Positions 9,218 to 19,589 of a stretch of DNA of 52,230 bases are shown here, piece by piece; position 1 is the stretch's first letter, and each line of letters begins with the position of its first letter. Source of the stretch: an uncultured Selenomonadales bacterium (GTDB lineage: Bacteria > Bacillota > Negativicutes > Acidaminococcales > Acidaminococcaceae); assembly GCA_900316935.1 (NCBI GenBank), contig ONEW01000014.1, positions 1-52,230 on the forward strand. Direction: 5' to 3'. Position numbers and translations under genes: made by a program. A model generated the notes under the pieces. It saw only the letters and a list, made by a program, of their open reading frames with translations. It was not told the origin of the DNA and ran no database searches.

Positions 9218-9246
9218 ATTATAGCACAAATGGCAAGGACTACCAA
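9218..9246 (-). promoter_or_regulatory. Promoter of gatCAB-alr
   Basis: Minus-strand TTGGTA, 17 bases, TATAAT, with extended TGC before the -10. A short palindrome GGGCAC/GTGCCC (9190-9202) lies in the leader. Confidence 0.78.
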
Positions 9247-9263
9247 CCATTGTCCCGGCGCCG

Positions 9264-9758
9264 TCACGGCGCGGGCGGTGCATCCCGGAAAACCGCGCCG
9301 GGGTGTTCCTTCCGGATGGCTTCCTCCATTTCCTGCCGCAGCCCTTCCTTTTCCTTGCCCGTGTCCTGGCGCAGCACCGTCCCGTCCTTCAGGCGGACCG
9401 TCCCTGTCACCTTTCCGGCCAGGAACGTGATCTTCATCAGGGAGTCCAGGTTCAGCTCGTCGCCATCCAGGCTGCCCGTGAACCGGAGCGAGGCACCGCG
9501 CTGCCACAGGTATACATCCGGGTCCGCTTCCGAAGGAACATACTGTTCCGCCGCCATCGCCACATGGTAGCGCCCTTTCTCCCCTTCGACGGGCCGGATA
9601 TCGGCCTGTACGACGGACCGCCCCATAAGGGGGACCTTCACGATGCCGATCCACTTGCCCGCAAAGGGATCCTGCACGGCGCGCAAAAGGGAACAGCCCA
9701 CCAGGACCGCCGACACGAAGAGGACGGCCAGCAGGGCCGGCCAACGGCGTAATTTCAT
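9264..9758 (-). CDS. Predicted lipoprotein of unknown function
   Basis: A 164-residue protein with a lipoprotein signal: positively charged MKLRRW, a hydrophobic core and the lipobox LVGC with C22 as the lipidation site. The mature part is predicted mostly beta (repeated GKWIGIVKV, SLRFTGSLDGDELNLD, KVTGTVRLKDGT), like small lipocalin-type envelope proteins, then an acidic/basic helix. It sits 33 bases after ligA and before the gatC promoter. That is the place where many Firmicutes carry a lipoprotein between ligA and gatC (CamS in Bacillus and Staphylococcus), but I see no clear sequence match to CamS. Confidence 0.8.
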   Translation of the reverse strand: MKLRRWPALLAVLFVSAVLVGCSLLRAVQDPFAGKWIGIVKVPLMGRSVVQADIRPVEGEKGRYHVAMAAEQYVPSEADPDVYLWQRGASLRFTGSLDGDELNLDSLMKITFLAGKVTGTVRLKDGTVLRQDTGKEKEGLRQEMEEAIRKEHPGAVFRDAPPAP

Positions 9759-9791
9759 GATCTGCTCCTTCCTTTTCTGCCTGTACAGCCC

Positions 9792-11972
<2,181 letters not shown>

Positions 11973-14255
11973 TCAAAGCTTCTTCAAAACGGCATATTTC
12001 GTCAAAAGGCTCCGGATTCCGCCGCCCGCAAAAGCCACTTTGACTTCCTGCCCGTCGGCCGTCTGCTTGACGCTGACCACGGTGCCTTCGCCGAATTTCT
12101 TGTGCAGGACCCGGTCGCCGGCCTGGAACGTGCCGCCGGCCCCGCCGGCACGGGGGGGCACATAGTCCGTATGGACTTTGCTGAACAGGCCCTGCGTCTT
12201 TTTGCTTTCTTCCCGGAACAGGGTGCTGAACGAGCGGGAGACCCGGTCCTCGCCGCCCGGTCCGCTGCGGCCGCGCAGGCCGTACGGGTTCCTGTACGTG
12301 CTGCCGTACCCGTAAGAGTCCCCTTCAGGCCGTTCGTACGTATGGACCAGGCTGGCCGGGATTTCCGACAGGAACCGGGATTCCAGGTTTTCCTGCGTAT
12401 TCCCGTAGAGGGTGCGTGTGGCGGCACCGCTCAGGAACAGGTACTTTTCCGCCCGCGTGATGCCCACGTAGCACAGGCGCCGTTCCTCTTCCAGTTCGTG
12501 ATCGTCCGACAGGCTGCGGGAATGGGGGAACAGGCCTTCTTCCATGCCCACGAGGAACACGACGGGAAATTCGAGGCCCTTGGCCGAATGGAGCGTCATG
12601 AGGGTGATGCGGTCCTCGCCGATGTCCGCATCGTCGATGTCCGACACCAGGGCGACGTGTTCCAGGAAGGAAGCCAGGGTCTTTTCCCCGCCCTCTTCAT
12701 ACACGAAGTCCTTCGCCACGGACCGGAGCTCTTCCAGGTTCGCCGCCCGGCTTTCCGCCTCGGGCGTGCGTTCGGCCAGCAGCTCATCGAGATAGCCCGT
12801 CTTGTGGATGACGTCGAAAATCAGGGCCTCGATAGGCACCTGGTCCACTTCGCCCATGAGGTCGAAGAGCAGCGTGCTGAACTGCTCCAGCTTCGCCGCC
12901 GTCCGGGCCGTGATGCCCGGTACCCGGGAGGCGTTCGTCACGATTTCGAACAGGCTGGCGTCCTGGGCCGCCGCGTACTCATTCAGCCTGGCCAGGGTGG
13001 TGGCGCCGATCCCCCGTTTCGGCACGTTGATGACGCGCTGCAGGCTCATCGTGTCGTAGGGGTTGTAGAGCACCTTCAGGTAGGCCATGGCATCGCGGAT
13101 TTCGCGGCGGTCGTAGAACTTGATGCCGCCGACCATGGTGTAGGCGATGCCGCTCTTGTTCAGGATTTCCTCAAAGACGCGGGACTGGGTGTTGAGGCGG
13201 TACAGCACGGCCATGTCGCCGTAGTGCAGTCCCTGCCGCAGCAGGCCCTGGGCCTGTTCCACGACGAACCGCGCCTCGTCGCGCTCGTCCTGCGCCTGGT
13301 AATGGACGATCTGCTTCCCTTCGGGATTCTGCGTCCACAGCTTCTTGGGTTTGCGTTCCGTGTTGTTGACGATGACCGCATTGGCCGCCGCCAGGATCGT
13401 GCCCGTGGAACGGTAGTTCTGTTCCAGTTTCAGCACCATCGCATCGGGGTAATCCTTCTCGAAATCCAGGATGTTGCGGATATCCGCGCCGCGCCAGCCG
13501 TAAATGCTCTGGTCGGCGTCGCCGACGACGCACAGGTTGCCCCGCTCCCCGGCCAGCAGCCGCGTGAGCAGGTACTGCGTGCGGTTCGTGTCCTGGTATT
13601 CGTCAATCATGATGTACGAGAACTGGTCCTGGTACTTTTTGCGCACGTCCGGGAACTGCTGCAGCATTTCCACGGCGACCAGGAGCAGGTCGTCGAAGTC
13701 CATGGCGTTGTTCGCCCGCAGCCGTTTCTCGTATTCCCGGTAGATTTCGTAAAGTTTCCGGCCGTGGAGGTCCGTCGCCATCTTCCCGAAAGCGGCGGCA
13801 TCCTGGAGCGCGTCCTTGGCGCTGGAGATGGCGTTCTGCACATACGGCACGGGATAGCGCTTCTCGTCCAGGTTCATGTCCTTCAGGATCCGCTTGATCA
13901 GCGCCTTCTGGTCCGACGCGTCGTAAATGGCGAAGTTGCGGCGGTACAGGCCCGTCACTTCCACCTCGCGGCGCAGGATGCGGGCGCAGAAGGAATGGAA
14001 CGTCGACAGCCACACATCCCTGGCGGCCCTTCCGGCCATATCATCCACGCGGGTACGCATTTCCCTGGCCGCCTTGTTCGTAAAGGTGATGGCCAGAATC
14101 TTCCAGGGCGCGACGCCCAGGTCAAGCAGATGGGCAATGCGGCATGTGAGCACCTTGGTCTTGCCGCTGCCGGCACCGGCCAGGATGAGCATGGCGCCTT
14201 CCGTATGATGCACCGCTTCTTGCTGCTGCGGATTCAGACTTGCAAAACTATCCAT
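11973..14255 (-). CDS. pcrA: UvrD/PcrA-type ATP-dependent DNA helicase
   Basis: A 760-residue SF1A helicase unwinding DNA 3'-5' in repair and plasmid or rolling-circle replication. Motif I is AGAGSGKT (26-33), motif II is IDEYQDTN, motif III includes the GDADQSIYGWRGA segment, and motif VI is YVGITRAEKYL. The C-terminus ends in a Tudor-like region, DRVLHKKFGEGTVVSV, typical of PcrA. The ATG at 14255 follows AGGAGG at five bases; an earlier in-frame codon is weaker. First gene of pcrA-ligA-lipoprotein. Confidence 0.95.
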   Translation of the reverse strand: MDSFASLNPQQQEAVHHTEGAMLILAGAGSGKTKVLTCRIAHLLDLGVAPWKILAITFTNKAAREMRTRVDDMAGRAARDVWLSTFHSFCARILRREVEVTGLYRRNFAIYDASDQKALIKRILKDMNLDEKRYPVPYVQNAISSAKDALQDAAAFGKMATDLHGRKLYEIYREYEKRLRANNAMDFDDLLLVAVEMLQQFPDVRKKYQDQFSYIMIDEYQDTNRTQYLLTRLLAGERGNLCVVGDADQSIYGWRGADIRNILDFEKDYPDAMVLKLEQNYRSTGTILAAANAVIVNNTERKPKKLWTQNPEGKQIVHYQAQDERDEARFVVEQAQGLLRQGLHYGDMAVLYRLNTQSRVFEEILNKSGIAYTMVGGIKFYDRREIRDAMAYLKVLYNPYDTMSLQRVINVPKRGIGATTLARLNEYAAAQDASLFEIVTNASRVPGITARTAAKLEQFSTLLFDLMGEVDQVPIEALIFDVIHKTGYLDELLAERTPEAESRAANLEELRSVAKDFVYEEGGEKTLASFLEHVALVSDIDDADIGEDRITLMTLHSAKGLEFPVVFLVGMEEGLFPHSRSLSDDHELEEERRLCYVGITRAEKYLFLSGAATRTLYGNTQENLESRFLSEIPASLVHTYERPEGDSYGYGSTYRNPYGLRGRSGPGGEDRVSRSFSTLFREESKKTQGLFSKVHTDYVPPRAGGAGGTFQAGDRVLHKKFGEGTVVSVKQTADGQEVKVAFAGGGIRSLLTKYAVLKKL

Positions 14256-14286
14256 GGGAACCTCCTGTTTATATACGTACCATTTT

Positions 14287-14295
14287 ATCATATCA
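14287..14295 (-). promoter_or_regulatory. Extended -10 promoter of pcrA
   Basis: Minus-strand TGATATGAT matches an extended -10 (TG, one base, TATGAT), about 32 bases upstream of the start. No clear -35 is present. Confidence 0.45.
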
Positions 14296-14345
14296 GAGGG
14301 CCGGGAGGAATGAAATTTGCGTTAACTCTGTCTGTCCGCAGGGCA

Positions 14346-14375
14346 TAAAAATGCCCGCCGGATACCGACGGGCAT
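14346..14375 (-). terminator. Terminator after the first AGCS symporter gene
   Basis: Minus-strand ATGCCCGTCGG and CCGGCGGGCAT arms with a short loop, followed by TTTTT. It lies 15 bases past the stop and separates the symporter from pcrA. Confidence 0.82.
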
Positions 14376-14389
14376 AAAGGTACGGCAGA

Positions 14390-15844
14390 TCAGTCACCGT
14401 GGGACGGGGAAACGGCAGTGTAGACCTCGGAAAGGATGGTATGGCCGGCCGCCTTTTCCTTTTTGCGGTGTTCTTCGAAGCGCAGGACTTCGCTCTTGAT
14501 GACATCGGACAGGACGATCATGCTGATCAGGTTCGGGATGGCCATCAGGGCGTTGAAGATATCGGCGATGTTCCAGACCAGTTCCAGGGTCTGCGTGGCG
14601 CCGACATAGGCGATCAGGGAGAACACGATGCGGTAGACGATGTTGTATTTCGGGGAATCAAACAGATATTCAAAGGCCTTTTCCCCGTGATATTCCCAGC
14701 CGAGGATGGTGGAATAAGCGAACAGCATGATGCCGATGGTGACCACGTAACCGCCTATGGGGCCGATGAAGCGTTCAAAGGCCGCGATGGTCAGGGCGAT
14801 GCCCTTCAGCGGCACGCCGTTGGCATCGGTGACGCCCAGGACGCCGGACGAGGCAATGACCAGGCCCGTGATGGAGCAGACGACGATGGTATCGAAGAAG
14901 GTGCCGGTCATGTTGATGTAACCCTGGCGGACAGGGTCGTCCGTGTGGGCGGCGGCAGCCGTGATGGCCGCGGAGCCCATGCCGGCTTCGTTGGAGAAGC
15001 AGCCGCGGGCGACGCCGTAGCGGATGGAGTTCATGACGCTCACGGTAATGGTGCCCAGGACACCGCCGCCGACCGCTTCGGGATCAAAGGCCATGACGAA
15101 GATCTGGTACAGGCCATGGGGAATGGCGGAAATATTGCCGAGGATGCCGGCCAGGCCGCATACCACGTAGAGGACGGCCATGGCGGGAACCAGGACGGAC
15201 GATACGCGGGAAATGGACTTGATGCCGCCTAAAATGATGATCAGGGACAGGATGGCCAGGCCCACGCCGGTGACCATGATGGGAATCTCAAAGGTCTGGT
15301 CCAGGGCGGAAGAAATGGAGTTGGCCTGGGTCAGGTTGCCGATGCCGAAGGAGGCCAGCACGGTGAAGAGGGCGAACAGGAAGCCCAGGATCTTGCCGGC
15401 GCTCTTGTTCTTGAACCCGTTCTTCATGGTGTACATGGGACCGCCGGCCATTTCCCCGTGGACATTGACTTCCCGGTACTTGATGGCGAGCATGCATTCG
15501 CTGAACTTGCTCGTCAGGCCGAAGCAGGCGGAAATCCACATCCAGACCAGGGCGCCGGGGCCGCCGGAGAACATGGCCGTCGCCACGCCGACGATGTTGC
15601 CCGTGCCGATGGTGGCCGCCAGGGCCGTCATCAGGGCGGAAAACGGGGACACGTCCCCTTCGCCGAGCGCTTTCGTACGGGCTTCGCGGCCGAGGACCTT
15701 CTTCAAGGCGTACGGCAGGTTACGCCACGGCAGGAACCGCAGCTTGAAAGTCAGGAACACGCCGGTGCCTACCAGCAGTACCAACATTACAGGCCCCCAC
15801 ACGAAACTGTCGATGTCATTTACGATTTGATTGATGTCCATCAT
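14390..15844 (-). CDS. AGCS-family sodium:alanine/glycine symporter 1
   Basis: A 484-residue inner-membrane protein with about 11 hydrophobic segments, importing alanine or glycine with Na+. Family motifs include ATIGTGNIVGVATA, GGPGALVWMW, GGPMYT and FSNEAGMGSA. It starts ATG-ATG after GAGGGGTGAAAC; the first ATG is used here. The C-terminal tail is short and charged. It has its own consensus-like promoter, a 5' hairpin and a tandem GTATAC element. The second AGCS gene lies upstream in the same direction but behind a strong terminator, so the two are separate transcripts. Confidence 0.93.
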   Translation of the reverse strand: MMDINQIVNDIDSFVWGPVMLVLLVGTGVFLTFKLRFLPWRNLPYALKKVLGREARTKALGEGDVSPFSALMTALAATIGTGNIVGVATAMFSGGPGALVWMWISACFGLTSKFSECMLAIKYREVNVHGEMAGGPMYTMKNGFKNKSAGKILGFLFALFTVLASFGIGNLTQANSISSALDQTFEIPIMVTGVGLAILSLIIILGGIKSISRVSSVLVPAMAVLYVVCGLAGILGNISAIPHGLYQIFVMAFDPEAVGGGVLGTITVSVMNSIRYGVARGCFSNEAGMGSAAITAAAAHTDDPVRQGYINMTGTFFDTIVVCSITGLVIASSGVLGVTDANGVPLKGIALTIAAFERFIGPIGGYVVTIGIMLFAYSTILGWEYHGEKAFEYLFDSPKYNIVYRIVFSLIAYVGATQTLELVWNIADIFNALMAIPNLISMIVLSDVIKSEVLRFEEHRKKEKAAGHTILSEVYTAVSPSHGD

Positions 15845-15878
15845 GTTTCACCCCTCTTAGAACAATGGAAATAAATGG

Positions 15879-15906
15879 GTTACTGTAAGTTGTAGCTCAC
15901 AGTAAC
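15879..15906. repeat. Inverted repeat in the 5' leader of symporter 1
   Basis: Arms GTTACTGTAAG and CTCACAGTAAC pair over 11 bases with one G-U/mismatch position around a six-base loop. The expected transcription start (about 15911) places this hairpin at the very 5' end of the mRNA. It could protect the transcript or be a DNA operator just downstream of the start. Confidence 0.6.
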
Positions 15907-15917
15907 GGTATGCTTGT

Positions 15918-15946
15918 ATTATATTCTTTTACAAATCATAAATCAA
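15918..15946 (-). promoter_or_regulatory. Promoter of AGCS symporter 1
   Basis: Minus-strand TTGATT (15941-15946), 17-base spacer, perfect TATAAT (15918-15923). The mRNA leader is about 67 bases. Confidence 0.82.
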
Positions 15947-15958
15947 TTCATTTAAGCT

Positions 15959-15974
15959 ATGTATACATGTATAC
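15959..15974. promoter_or_regulatory. Tandem ATGTATAC element upstream of symporter 1
   Basis: Two copies of ATGTATAC in direct tandem, which also form a 14-base perfect palindrome (15961-15974). The first GTATAC core is centred 17.5 bases upstream of the -35. The symporter 2 promoter has the same arrangement at the same distance. GTATAC cores occur in operators of GntR-family regulators such as Bacillus GntR, but the regulator here is unknown. Confidence 0.6.
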
Positions 15975-16008
15975 TTTTATCGTAAACGTTTTTGTTTCAC
16001 AGGTAGAC

Positions 16009-16036
16009 AAAAGGGAATGCCGCAGCATTCCCTTTT
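16009..16036 (-). terminator. Bidirectional-looking terminator after symporter 2
   Basis: Perfect 12-base arms AAAAGGGAATGC and its complement around a short CGC/A loop, with T runs on either strand. It lies about 70 bases past the symporter 2 stop. Confidence 0.85.
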
Positions 16037-16104
16037 CCGTATTCCCTATGCCGTTTTCCTGTGTTCCGCCGGCAGGCCCTGCCGGGGCGCCTCCGGCGCC
16101 GTTT

Positions 16105-17505
16105 TCAGTCCCCGGAACCGGCGTTTTCGGCGGCCCGGGCGGAGGCGAGGCCCCGGCGCCGTTCTTCCACGGCGCCGAGGTGGGCAAAGTACTTCTTCGT
16201 TTCCTGGACGACGACCGGCGACAGCAGCACCAGGGCAATCAGGTTCGGGAACGCCATGAGGCCGTTGGAAATGTCCGCCAGGGCCCAGATCGATTCCAGC
16301 TTCAGGAAGCTGGCCGACGCGATGATGAGCGTGAAGACGACGCGGTACGGACGGATGGCCTTCGTCCCCAGCAGGTATTCGGCGCAGCGTTCGCCGTAAT
16401 AGTTCCAGCCCAGAATCGTGGAAAAGGCGAAAAGGGTCAGGCCGACAAACAGCAGGTATCTGGCCGTGTTCGGGAAGACCGTGCCCAGGGCGCCGGCCGT
16501 CATGACGGCGCCGTTGGCGGTCCCCGTGTAGGCGCCGGTCACGACCAGGCACAGTCCCGTCATGGTACAGATGATGATGGTGTCGATGAACGTGCCCGTC
16601 ATGGAGACCAGGCCCTGTTCCGCCGCCCATTTCGTTTTGGCCGCTGCCGCCACAATCGGGGCGGAGCCCAGGCCGGCTTCGTTGGAGAAAATGCCGCGGG
16701 CGATGCCGGAACGCATGGCGACGGCCACGGTGGCACCGAGGAACCCGCCGGCCGCAGCCGACGGATGGAACGCATCGTGCAGCACCAGGGCGATGGCCGC
16801 AGGCAGCTGGCTGCGGAAGGCGATGAGCACACCGGCCGTAATGCCGATATAGACGACGGCCATGAACGGCACGACCTTGCTGGACACGCTGGCGATGCTC
16901 TTGAGGCCGCCCCAGACGATGGCGCCCGTCAGGGCTGCCAGGAAGAGGGATGTGTACAACGGATCGATCCCGAAGGTCAGGTTCGTGATTTCGGAAATGG
17001 CATTCACCTGCGTGAAGGTGCCGCTGCCCAGGCAGGCCGTCGCCACGCCGAAGGCGGCGAACATCACGGCCAGAGGCCTGAACTTCGGTCCCAGGCCGGC
17101 CTCGATGTAATGCATGGGCCCGCCGGAAATTTCGCCGTTGGCATCCGTTGTGCGGTAGCGGACGGCCAGCAGGCATTCAGCATACTTGGTCGCCATGCCG
17201 AAGAAGGCCGCGATCCACATCCAGAACAGGGCGCCGGGGCCGCCCGCCTTGACCGCCGTCGCCACGCCGACGATGTTGCCCGTGCCGACCGTGGCGGCCA
17301 GGGCCGTGCAAAGGGCCTTGAAGCTGTTCACGTCACCGCCTCCGCCATTGCGGGCCGTAAAAATCAGGGCCAGGGCCTTGGGCAGTTTCCATACCTGCAG
17401 CAGGCGCAGGCGGAACGTGAGCAGGACGCCCGTCCCCAGCAACAGGACGATCAGGGGCAGGCCCCAGACATAACCGTCAATCTGATTCAGGATTTCTGTG
17501 AACAT
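16105..17505 (-). CDS. AGCS-family sodium:alanine/glycine symporter 2
   Basis: A 466-residue membrane protein, paralogous to symporter 1 (shared ATVGTGNIVGVATA, GGPGALFWMW, GGPMHYIE and FSNEAGLGSAP motifs) but clearly diverged elsewhere. The ATG at 17505 follows GGAGGG by eight bases; an in-frame codon nine residues upstream overlaps that site and is rejected. The tail is Arg/Ala/Glu-rich and cytoplasmic. Its substrate is probably alanine or glycine; duplication may reflect different affinity or sodium/proton use. It has its own promoter and upstream GTATAC element. Confidence 0.93.
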   Translation of the reverse strand: MFTEILNQIDGYVWGLPLIVLLLGTGVLLTFRLRLLQVWKLPKALALIFTARNGGGGDVNSFKALCTALAATVGTGNIVGVATAVKAGGPGALFWMWIAAFFGMATKYAECLLAVRYRTTDANGEISGGPMHYIEAGLGPKFRPLAVMFAAFGVATACLGSGTFTQVNAISEITNLTFGIDPLYTSLFLAALTGAIVWGGLKSIASVSSKVVPFMAVVYIGITAGVLIAFRSQLPAAIALVLHDAFHPSAAAGGFLGATVAVAMRSGIARGIFSNEAGLGSAPIVAAAAKTKWAAEQGLVSMTGTFIDTIIICTMTGLCLVVTGAYTGTANGAVMTAGALGTVFPNTARYLLFVGLTLFAFSTILGWNYYGERCAEYLLGTKAIRPYRVVFTLIIASASFLKLESIWALADISNGLMAFPNLIALVLLSPVVVQETKKYFAHLGAVEERRRGLASARAAENAGSGD

Positions 17506-17589
17506 TGTACATACCCTCCAGCTGATTGCCACCTCCGGGCCGGATCCTGGCCCGGAAAGTTGACAGATTAAATACGAATCACAGTCCTA

Positions 17590-17618
17590 ATTCTAATATC
17601 CTGTAAAACAAAAGACAA
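17590..17618 (-). promoter_or_regulatory. Promoter of AGCS symporter 2
   Basis: Minus-strand TTGTCT (17613-17618), 17 bases, TAGAAT (17590-17595). It leaves a leader of about 80 bases. Confidence 0.7.
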
Positions 17619-17630
17619 TTGACTTTTTGC

Positions 17631-17668
17631 ATGTATACACAGATACACAAAAGAATATTGTATACAAT
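17631..17668. promoter_or_regulatory. GTATAC elements upstream of symporter 2
   Basis: ATGTATACACAGATAC (17631-17646) matches the tandem element of symporter 1 at 13 of 16 bases and sits at the identical distance from the -35. A further 12-base perfect palindrome ATTGTATACAAT is at 17657-17668. These are candidate operators for a shared regulator. The remaining part of 17506-17805 holds no gene. Confidence 0.6.
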
Positions 17669-17716
17669 TTCCGATACAGCGTTTACGGATTGCCCGGATG
17701 CCGCACAGAAAGCGAA

Positions 17717-17742
17717 GACCCGGACTTTTTACAGTCCGGGTC
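17717..17742. repeat. Hairpin downstream of the secreted-protein gene
   Basis: Ten-base perfect arms GACCCGGACT and AGTCCGGGTC with a six-base loop. It lies 64 bases past the stop of the secreted-protein gene on the minus strand. The T tract after it is weak, so it is a possible rather than certain terminator. Confidence 0.6.
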
Positions 17743-17788
17743 CCTGTCCCGTTTCCTACACAGAAACAGTTGTGTTTTTTAAATATTT

Positions 17789-17804
17789 TGTTACATATAT
17801 TACA
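17789..17804. promoter_or_regulatory. Crp/Fnr-geometry palindrome, copy 1
   Basis: TGTTACATATATTACA is a 5-6-5 near-palindrome of the size bound by Crp/Fnr-family dimers. It is identical at 14 of 16 bases to a site at 49151-49166. It abuts the stop of the secreted-protein gene and lies about 170 bases upstream of the symporter 2 promoter. Confidence 0.35.
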
Positions 17805-17805
17805 G

Positions 17806-18393
17806 TTACTGCGGCATCCGTTCCGCCATCACGGCCTGAATCTTCTTGTTCGCCTGGTTCATGGCCTGCAGGGCCGCATCCTTGCTGCCAATGCCGCCGA
17901 GCATGGTGCTGTTCGTGCCTTTTTCCGTGAACTTTCCTTTATACAGGTACTTGTTCCGGGCCACATCGATGATCCGGAAGGGGATCTGGGTCGTCATCTC
18001 AATGGAGTGGGTCATGAAATGCTTCCGTTCCTTCCGCTCGAACGGTTCGATCTCCATAAATACGATGTAGTCCGCTCCGCCCTCGCCAAAGACATCGACC
18101 AGGTCGGACCGTTCCGCCGCCGTCAGGTCGCTCAGGCCCCTATCTTCCAGCTTCTTGCGATACGGTGTCCCGTCGATGTAACTGTACCGACCGGCCGGCA
18201 GGATTTTCCGGAAGAATTCTTTTTCGTGGTCCGTAATGTTCTGGTCGTAGGTCGTCTTGCCGTTGTTCACGATCAGCACGGCCACGCGCGGCAAGGTATC
18301 CGCTGCCACCGCCGCCGGCGCCGCGGCAGCCTGTACCGCCGTACTGCAAAGGACCGTCAGGAGCATCGTCAATACAAGGAACATCTTCTTCAT
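17806..18393 (-). CDS. Secreted protein of unknown function
   Basis: A 195-residue protein with a Sec signal peptide: MKKMFLVLTMLLTVLCSTAVQA, cleavage predicted near residue 22, followed by an Ala-rich linker. The mature part has alternating beta strands and helices (RVAVLIVNNGKTTYDQ, ADYIVFMEIEPFERKERKHF, IPFRIIDVARNKYLYKGKF), and resembles periplasmic proteins that build a mixed alpha/beta sandwich. I cannot assign a named family. AAAGGGG precedes the ATG. It is transcribed away from map's 3' end; a weak promoter (TTGGAA, 16 bases, TACGAT) overlaps the map stop. Confidence 0.75.
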   Translation of the reverse strand: MKKMFLVLTMLLTVLCSTAVQAAAAPAAVAADTLPRVAVLIVNNGKTTYDQNITDHEKEFFRKILPAGRYSYIDGTPYRKKLEDRGLSDLTAAERSDLVDVFGEGGADYIVFMEIEPFERKERKHFMTHSIEMTTQIPFRIIDVARNKYLYKGKFTEKGTNSTMLGGIGSKDAALQAMNQANKKIQAVMAERMPQ

Positions 18394-18451
18394 GGTCGCA
18401 ACCCCTTTCTGCCCTGCATCGTACCGAAAATTTGTGTCATTCCAAGGGCAG

Positions 18452-19342
18452 TCAGTACGTCAGGATTTCCGGCCCTTTTTCCGTAATCAGGATCGTGTGT
18501 TCCCACTGGGCCGACAGGCTGCCGTCTTCCGTATAGACCGTCCAGTCGTTGGCCGAATCGATGAACACATCCTTGCGGCCCTCGTTGATCATGGGTTCGA
18601 TGGTGAAGATCATGCCGGGCACCAGGAGCATGCCCTTCCCCCTTTTGCCGACATGGGCCACGAAGGGGTCTTCGTGGAATTCCACGCCGACGCCGTGTCC
18701 GCCGAATTCCTCGACGACAGAATAATGGTGTTTGCGGGCCAGGGCCTCGCAGGCCGCCCCCACGTCACCCAGATGGGCCCAGGGCTGCGCTGCCGCCACC
18801 CCGCGGTTCAGGCATTCCTTCGTGATGGCCACCAGGTCCCTGGCCCGCTTGTCCACGTGGCCGATTTCGAACATGCGCGACGCATCGGCATAGTACCCGT
18901 CCACAATGGTGGACACATCGACGTTGACGATGTCCCCGCTGCGCAGCACGACCTGCTTGTCCGGAATGCCATGGCAGACCTGGTCGTTGACGGAGGTGCA
19001 GACACTCTTCGGGAACCCGCAGAAATGGAGGGGCGCCGGGATGCCGCCGTTTTTCGTCGTGAACTGGTAGACGATCTGGTCGATTTCTTCCGTCGTCATG
19101 CCCTTGCGGATATATTTCGCCACTTCGTCCAGCACGGCCGTGTTCAGGGCGCAGGCCTTGCGGATCCCCTCGATCTGGGCCGCCGACTTGATCATGCTGC
19201 GCGCCGGGACCTCTTCCCCGGCCAGCTGGTGCAGCTTGATTTCGTCATCGATGGCCTTGTGGCATGTTTCATAGGGTTTGCCGCTGCCGCACCAGCACAA
19301 CCCGTCTTCCGTAACTTCCCGCTTCTTTGTTTGTTCCGCCAT
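18452..19342 (-). CDS. map: Methionine aminopeptidase type I with SEC-C zinc motif
   Basis: A 296-residue enzyme removing the initiator Met from nascent proteins. Residues 16-28 form a SEC-C-type zinc motif (C16-W-C18-G-S-G-x5-C27-H28), which may dock it to the ribosome or SecA-like partners. The pita-bread catalytic domain follows, with metal ligands in NVDVSTIVDGYYADAS, GGHGVGVEFHEDP, FTIEP and QWEHTI. This N-terminal extension is known in several Firmicutes. AAAAGGAG precedes the ATG. It is divergent from dedA. Confidence 0.95.
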   Translation of the reverse strand: MAEQTKKREVTEDGLCWCGSGKPYETCHKAIDDEIKLHQLAGEEVPARSMIKSAAQIEGIRKACALNTAVLDEVAKYIRKGMTTEEIDQIVYQFTTKNGGIPAPLHFCGFPKSVCTSVNDQVCHGIPDKQVVLRSGDIVNVDVSTIVDGYYADASRMFEIGHVDKRARDLVAITKECLNRGVAAAQPWAHLGDVGAACEALARKHHYSVVEEFGGHGVGVEFHEDPFVAHVGKRGKGMLLVPGMIFTIEPMINEGRKDVFIDSANDWTVYTEDGSLSAQWEHTILITEKGPEILTY

Positions 19343-19589
19343 GAAAAAGACTCCTTTTCTAAAACGTTCTTTACCCTTATTATAAGCAACCGCTAACCGT
19401 CAAACTTCGAAGGTTGTGTGAACATTTTTTCCGCATAATAATTTATTATATCATTCTTTGACGATTTATGTTAAAATACATTCGCACTGATTACGGAAAT
19501 GGAATCCGGTCATGACTTACACACGGCTTGCCGCGTGCAAGATGTTTCGTTATGTCCGACGCAAAATGCAACAGGAGGGTTTGTCATTT

